Below the pieces are notes generated by a model. It made no database searches, was not told where the DNA came from, and saw only the letters and a list, made by a program, of their open reading frames with translations. A stretch of 64,000 nucleotides of DNA from contig JAJXYF010000013.1 of NCBI GenBank assembly GCA_021780755.1, forward strand, positions 55,332-119,331. Direction: 5' to 3'. Of the stretch, positions 59,310 through 64,000 are shown piece by piece (within the stretch, counting starts at the first letter, position 1; every line of letters starts with the position of its first letter). The DNA comes from Deltaproteobacteria bacterium. Lineage in GTDB: Bacteria; Desulfobacterota; Binatia; Binatales; Binataceae. The position numbers and the translations under genes are program-made.

Positions 59310-61751
59310 ATGAAAACTTCGTTCAACGTTGGCAAAACGATTCTTCGTTTCCGCGCGCCGATCGGCGCTGTCCTCGTGTTGATCACCGTGTTCATGATCT
59401 ACGCGTCGTCAAAGGTGCAGGTCGGAACCCGTTTCGTCGATTTCTTCCCGAGCTATCATCCCTACGTCCAGCTCAACGGCAGGTACGCCCGCTCCTTCGG
59501 CGGCGCCGAAACTCTCGCGATCATGATCCGGGTAAAGGACGGCGACATCTTCAACCCCACTACGCTGCAGAAGATCCAGGACCTTACCCGCGCGATGGAC
59601 GGGTTGCCGGGTGTCAATCACGAAGAAGTCTTCTCGCTCGCGTCGTTTCGCGTGACCTTCGTACAAGCGCAATCGGGGGCCCTGATCACTACTCCGTATA
59701 TGTTCCCTGATGTGCCGAAAACGGCGGCTGGGATCGCGCTCTTAAAGGCCAACGCGGTCGCGCATTGGGACGCGCTCCGCCAACTGATCAGCTCGAATTA
59801 CAAGAGCGCGATGGTCACGGCGTCGTTCAACGACCAGCAGATCAACTACAAGGAATTTTTCCAGGACGTACAGCGTATCGTCCAGCAGAACCAGGACGAC
59901 AATAATCAAATCTTTGTCGCCGGCGAACCGATGGTGCGCGGCTGGGGATATCATTATCTCCCGCGACTGCTCACCATCATCTTCGTTTCGCTCTTAGTAA
60001 TCGTTCTCATTCACTACTATGGCATTCGCGGGATCGCCCGCTGGTGGGCGCCGCTGATGACCGGAACCTTCTCGGCCTTGTGGGGCATGGGTTTCACCGG
60101 CGTCATCGGCTATCAGCTCGACCCGGTGATGTTGGTCATCCCGTTTATTCTCACTGCGCGCGACGTCAGTCACGGTATTCAGTGGCAAAGGCGCTTCTAT
60201 AGTGAGATCGAACGATCGGGCGGCGATGTCCATGCCTCCGTTGTATCCACCACCAACCTCATGTTACCGCCGGGCCTGGTTTCGATCCTGGCCGACATCT
60301 TCGGCATTATCTTCGTCTCCTTCAGCGGCATCCCGGTACTGCACCATATAGCCCTCACCGGCGCGGTGTGGGTCGCGGCGAGCCTGCTGATGGTCTTCGT
60401 CTTTCAGCCGATCGTAATGAGCTATCTGCCGCCGCCCAAGGCCGAGCTCAAGACCGACGAGTACCTGGCGGCGGGGTTCGAAGGGATGCTCGAGCGATCA
60501 ATCGAGCGCTTCGTCGAATTTCCAATCCGGCCCGGTCGGGCGCGCACGCTGATCCTCACGGGCGCTGCCGCGTTCATTATTTTCGGCCTGTTGTCAGGCC
60601 AGCGCGCGGCAATTGGCTATCGCACGATCGGCACCCCGCTCTATCGGTCCAACGCGAAGGTGAACACGGACATCCAGGCGATCGCCCAGGACTTCCCGGT
60701 TGACGAGGCCTGGGTCGTGCTCGAAACGCCATCGTTTCCGAGTAACCAATCCGTTTTGGGTCCGAATCCGTTGCAGGTCGCGGACGATCTTCGTTACTAC
60801 CTGCGCGAACGCGATCCGAACGTAATCCAGGTGGTGTCGTTCGCCTCCGACATCGAAAAGCCCTTCAATCAGATGTTCCATTACGGGCATCCGAAGTTCC
60901 AGCGCATTCCCGAAAGTACAATCCTGTCTGGCAACCTGTGGTACCTGTACCTGTCCGGGACGGCGCCCGGCGAGATGGAACGGTATATCCCGACCTCGGC
61001 GGCCGAATCCACTTGCATCCGCGTACTATTGCGCAACCACACTTACGATACCCTGAACCATCTGCTAGCCGAGATCGATGAGTTCAAGAACTCGCGAGTG
61101 CGTCCGGATTCTTCGGTGAGCCAGGTTAAAGTACTGGTGCTCGGCGGTATTGGCGGACTGTACGCCGCTGCCAATCAGGTTCTGAAATATACTGACTTCT
61201 TCAACCTGACACTGACCCTGATCGCGGTCGGCATCTGCTGCGCCTTCGAGTTCCGTTCGATTCCCGCGGGACTCCTGTTCATCGCCGCCAGCGTACTCGG
61301 CAACTTCGGGGCGTTCATCTACATGAACCTCCGCGGACTTACACTGACTATTGATACTATCCCGGTCGTCTCCCTCGGTATCGGTCTCGGAATCGATTAC
61401 GGCATTTATACGATGGCCGCGATTCGCGATGAGGTGATCAGAGGAAAGGATGTCGAGGATGCTATCACGACCGCAATGAGAGGCACGGGAGGGGCCGTTC
61501 TCAATACTCTGTTCGTGATGATCGGCGGTCTCTCGGTGTGGTTGTTCTCGCCGGTCGAGTTCCATGTGCGCATGGCGCAGTTGCTGATCTTCCTGATGAT
61601 CACCAACGCGATCACGGGCGTGGTTATCCTGCCGAGCTTCGTCTCGGCGTTTCGGCCGTGGTTCATCCGCCGCTACGTGCCGGTCAACGGCGGTGCAGCC
61701 GCGGGGAACCACCACGACGCGACGGCCTCAACTGGAGGTGGCGGCGCATAA
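59310..61751 (+). CDS. MMPL/HAE3-type RND superfamily exporter
   Basis: 813 aa, two TM bundles with a large loop; VVSLGIGLGIDYGIYTMAAIRDEV. Confidence 0.93.
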   Translation: MKTSFNVGKTILRFRAPIGAVLVLITVFMIYASSKVQVGTRFVDFFPSYHPYVQLNGRYARSFGGAETLAIMIRVKDGDIFNPTTLQKIQDLTRAMDGLPGVNHEEVFSLASFRVTFVQAQSGALITTPYMFPDVPKTAAGIALLKANAVAHWDALRQLISSNYKSAMVTASFNDQQINYKEFFQDVQRIVQQNQDDNNQIFVAGEPMVRGWGYHYLPRLLTIIFVSLLVIVLIHYYGIRGIARWWAPLMTGTFSALWGMGFTGVIGYQLDPVMLVIPFILTARDVSHGIQWQRRFYSEIERSGGDVHASVVSTTNLMLPPGLVSILADIFGIIFVSFSGIPVLHHIALTGAVWVAASLLMVFVFQPIVMSYLPPPKAELKTDEYLAAGFEGMLERSIERFVEFPIRPGRARTLILTGAAAFIIFGLLSGQRAAIGYRTIGTPLYRSNAKVNTDIQAIAQDFPVDEAWVVLETPSFPSNQSVLGPNPLQVADDLRYYLRERDPNVIQVVSFASDIEKPFNQMFHYGHPKFQRIPESTILSGNLWYLYLSGTAPGEMERYIPTSAAESTCIRVLLRNHTYDTLNHLLAEIDEFKNSRVRPDSSVSQVKVLVLGGIGGLYAAANQVLKYTDFFNLTLTLIAVGICCAFEFRSIPAGLLFIAASVLGNFGAFIYMNLRGLTLTIDTIPVVSLGIGLGIDYGIYTMAAIRDEVIRGKDVEDAITTAMRGTGGAVLNTLFVMIGGLSVWLFSPVEFHVRMAQLLIFLMITNAITGVVILPSFVSAFRPWFIRRYVPVNGGAAAGNHHDATASTGGGGA

Positions 61752-61884
61752 GTTTAACGTTCGTGGGAACAAAGGGCTGGCCGCGGTAGAGTCGCGAAGG
61801 GAAAAAGGCGAGACCGCCAATTTCCCACAAGAGGTGCAACACGATGGCCGCGACATATCTGTACGCAGAATGATAGAAAGACCA

Positions 61885-61908
61885 CGGCCCGCCATCGCTG
61901 GCGGGCCG
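61885..61908. terminator. Bidirectional intrinsic-terminator-like hairpin
   Basis: CGGCCCGCC-ATCGCT-GGCGGGCCG followed by TTATCCTGATT, between convergent genes. Confidence 0.75.
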
Positions 61909-61940
61909 TTATCCTGATTAGACAGTGATTGAGTTGCGCG

Positions 61941-63068
61941 CTACTTGCTCGCTCCCGCGTGTGTTTGACCGATCTTATCGTGCGGATAGGCGAAGGCCGG
62001 ATCGTTCTTCAATACCGGCAGCACCTTCTCGGAAAAGAGCTTGAAGCTGCGCTCGAGTTTCGGGAACGGCAATCCACCGAAGGCGAACGTCCCGATGACA
62101 TGCTCAAGCGCGACGGTCTGGTGGATGTAGCGCAATTTTTCGAGGACCTGTTCAGGGGTTCCCGCCGCGTGCAGGCTCCGGAAGAACTCGATAGCCTTTA
62201 CCTTCGCCTCGGCATCGGCCTGCAACTTACTATAGGTCTTCTCCAACTTGGCATAAAACTCATAACCCTTAACGCCCCTCAAGTGGCCGTCGGAGAAGTG
62301 ATAGTGGGTATCAATCGAGTCCCACATCGCTTCGAGATGGGTACTTCCCAGCTCGGCAGCCTCACGCGCATCGTCAGAGACCAGGATGTTGAGCAAACCG
62401 ATCGGAGGCCTCGGCCTGATGTTGTTCGCGATCGCGGTTTCACGATACCGCGCATAATCCGCGGCCGTGTCTTCCCAACTGCGCTGCGCGATGATCAATA
62501 CGCCCAACCCGAGTTTCGCCATGATCTCAGCTGATTCGGGACTCACGCTGGACGCATAGAAGCGATTCTCCGGATGGGAGATCGGCCGTGGGCGGATTTG
62601 GATTTCCGGAATCTTGTAGTACTTGCCGTCGAACGAAAAGCTGGGCTGCGTCAGACCCTTACGAATGATAATCGCGCTTTCAACGAACCGATCGCGCGCC
62701 TCTTCCATGTTGATCCGGAAGCCATTGTACTCGACCGTCGCCGCGCCACGGCCGAACCCAAAGATCGTCCGGCCACCCGAGACCACGTCCAGCAGAGCGA
62801 TCTTTTCCGCGATCGCGACCGGGTCATGCCAGGGCAGCACGATGACCGCGGTGCCGAGCTGCACGCGCTTGGTGCGGCCCGCAACATAGGACAACAGTTG
62901 AGTTGGATCGGGCGACATCACGTAGCCGGTGAAGTGATGGTCGAGCGCCCACACCGAATCGAAGCCGACCGCTTCGGACATCTCCATCAGGGACAATTCG
63001 TCCTGATAGGTCTCGATATCCGGCTTATCGCCGAAACTGGTCAATTGGAGCGTCATGCCGACTTTCAT
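61941..63068 (-). CDS. LLM class flavin-dependent oxidoreductase
   Basis: MKVGMTLQLTSFGDKPDIETYQDELSLMEMSEAVGFDSVWALDHHFTGYVMSPDP. Confidence 0.94.
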   Translation of the reverse strand: MKVGMTLQLTSFGDKPDIETYQDELSLMEMSEAVGFDSVWALDHHFTGYVMSPDPTQLLSYVAGRTKRVQLGTAVIVLPWHDPVAIAEKIALLDVVSGGRTIFGFGRGAATVEYNGFRINMEEARDRFVESAIIIRKGLTQPSFSFDGKYYKIPEIQIRPRPISHPENRFYASSVSPESAEIMAKLGLGVLIIAQRSWEDTAADYARYRETAIANNIRPRPPIGLLNILVSDDAREAAELGSTHLEAMWDSIDTHYHFSDGHLRGVKGYEFYAKLEKTYSKLQADAEAKVKAIEFFRSLHAAGTPEQVLEKLRYIHQTVALEHVIGTFAFGGLPFPKLERSFKLFSEKVLPVLKNDPAFAYPHDKIGQTHAGASK

Positions 63069-63269
63069 TTGCGTCTCCTTTTATCTGCCCCACCGAATTT
63101 CCCCACTCTAGAGGCGGGGCAATCCAAAAAGCAAAGCGCCTCCACCTCGAAATGAACGAGGGTTCACGAAGCGATGTGGTCGGCCAAGTTCATCCGTGGG
63201 CCGATTGAATACCTCGACCGGGAGCGCAACGGATCGGGAAGACCCCGGCAATCGGAGTCCCGTTAAATA

Positions 63270-63911
63270 CTATTTCGACTGTCGTGATGTACCCTCGAGT
63301 ATATTAACCTTTCCAGCAAAATCCTCCAGATCGACTTCAATCGTTTCGAGAATACTCGCGGTCTGCCGCCAGTGGCCGATTACTATGAGCAATTCGATTA
63401 TTTCGCCCGGGCTCACATGCCTCTTCAGGCCTTCGACGATTTCGCGACTACCCTTGACGTTGAGGTTGACCTCGTCCGTCAATCGCAGCACGAGGCGTTC
63501 AAGCTCGCTGAAGCAGTTCGCATTGGACCACTTCTCGATCGCCGCAATCTGTTCGTCGGTCACTCCGACATGCTTCGCCGCCGGCACATGCTGCGTCCAT
63601 TCGTAGATTGAACGGCAAACCTTCGCGGTGCGCAGTATCGCGATCTCGCGCAGCCTCGGATCGAGCTTGATCTTCGTAAAGAGCGCATTACTCAGTTTGC
63701 TGCGAAACGGAAAGATGCCCTGCGCATTGGCGGTCATCCGCTGAACGTTGAGCACCAGCGAACGGGCATCGAGGATTTCCAGCACCTCGGGCGAGGCGTC
63801 CTTGTTGTCGAGATATGGTAATAGCGCCATTTCCGTTCCTCCCCGCGGTATCAGCCAAGCTGCCTGGCGCGGCGCGACTAGTGGCTTGTAACAGTGACAT
63901 TGGTATCGCAT
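63270..63911 (-). CDS. Carboxymuconolactone decarboxylase (AhpD-like) family protein
   Basis: LDPRLREIAILRTAKVCRSIYEWTQHVPAAKHVGVTDEQIAAIE; likely start MALLPYLDNKD. Confidence 0.9.
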   Translation of the reverse strand: MRYQCHCYKPLVAPRQAAWLIPRGGTEMALLPYLDNKDASPEVLEILDARSLVLNVQRMTANAQGIFPFRSKLSNALFTKIKLDPRLREIAILRTAKVCRSIYEWTQHVPAAKHVGVTDEQIAAIEKWSNANCFSELERLVLRLTDEVNLNVKGSREIVEGLKRHVSPGEIIELLIVIGHWRQTASILETIEVDLEDFAGKVNILEGTSRQSK

Positions 63912-64000
63912 TCATGTATCATGAGGCATGCGTGAAGGGGAGTTTCGATTGACGGCGAGCGAGCGCAGAGAACTGAGGGACAGGCTGCGCTCGCGCACGT

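Overview
High-GC bacterial chromosome segment of about 64 kb. The core includes an SRP RNA-dnaX-ybaB-recR block, an ExbB/ExbD/ExbD/vWA cluster, an RND tripartite efflux operon, an MMPL/HAE3 exporter, a Rieske dioxygenase pair, and many SDR, enoyl-CoA hydratase, CaiB and LLM (F420-type) oxidoreductase genes. Taxonomy cannot be fixed from sequence alone; the gene mix is compatible with uncultivated Binatota-like lineages (inference). The main accessory region is 1.74-9.72 kb. It holds three complete IS1595-family (ISXO2-like) elements, each with terminal inverted repeats, an 8-bp target duplication read directly here, and its own cargo. Element A (1752-5318, TSD GAAACCTT) carries a DUF262/DGQHR-like protein with a C-terminal HNH motif and a HicAB-like pair. 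Elements B (5394-7580) and C (7589-9687) are adjacent and share the TSD AAACAGTT in three copies. All three insertions fall within about 70 bp of reconstructed ancestral DNA. That DNA contains a perfect 30-bp palindrome with an exact parS consensus (TGTTTCACGTGAAACA, 5348-5363), a 14/16 parS-like site and, when rejoined, a perfect 16-bp-stem hairpin. A second accessory cassette at 51.5-54.1 kb encodes a Dam-type adenine methyltransferase, a small candidate PD-(D/E)XK protein and two unknown proteins. It lies between two inverted copies of a dispersed hairpin repeat, for which I found five copies; four of them sit just 3' of a gene and in the same orientation relative to it.
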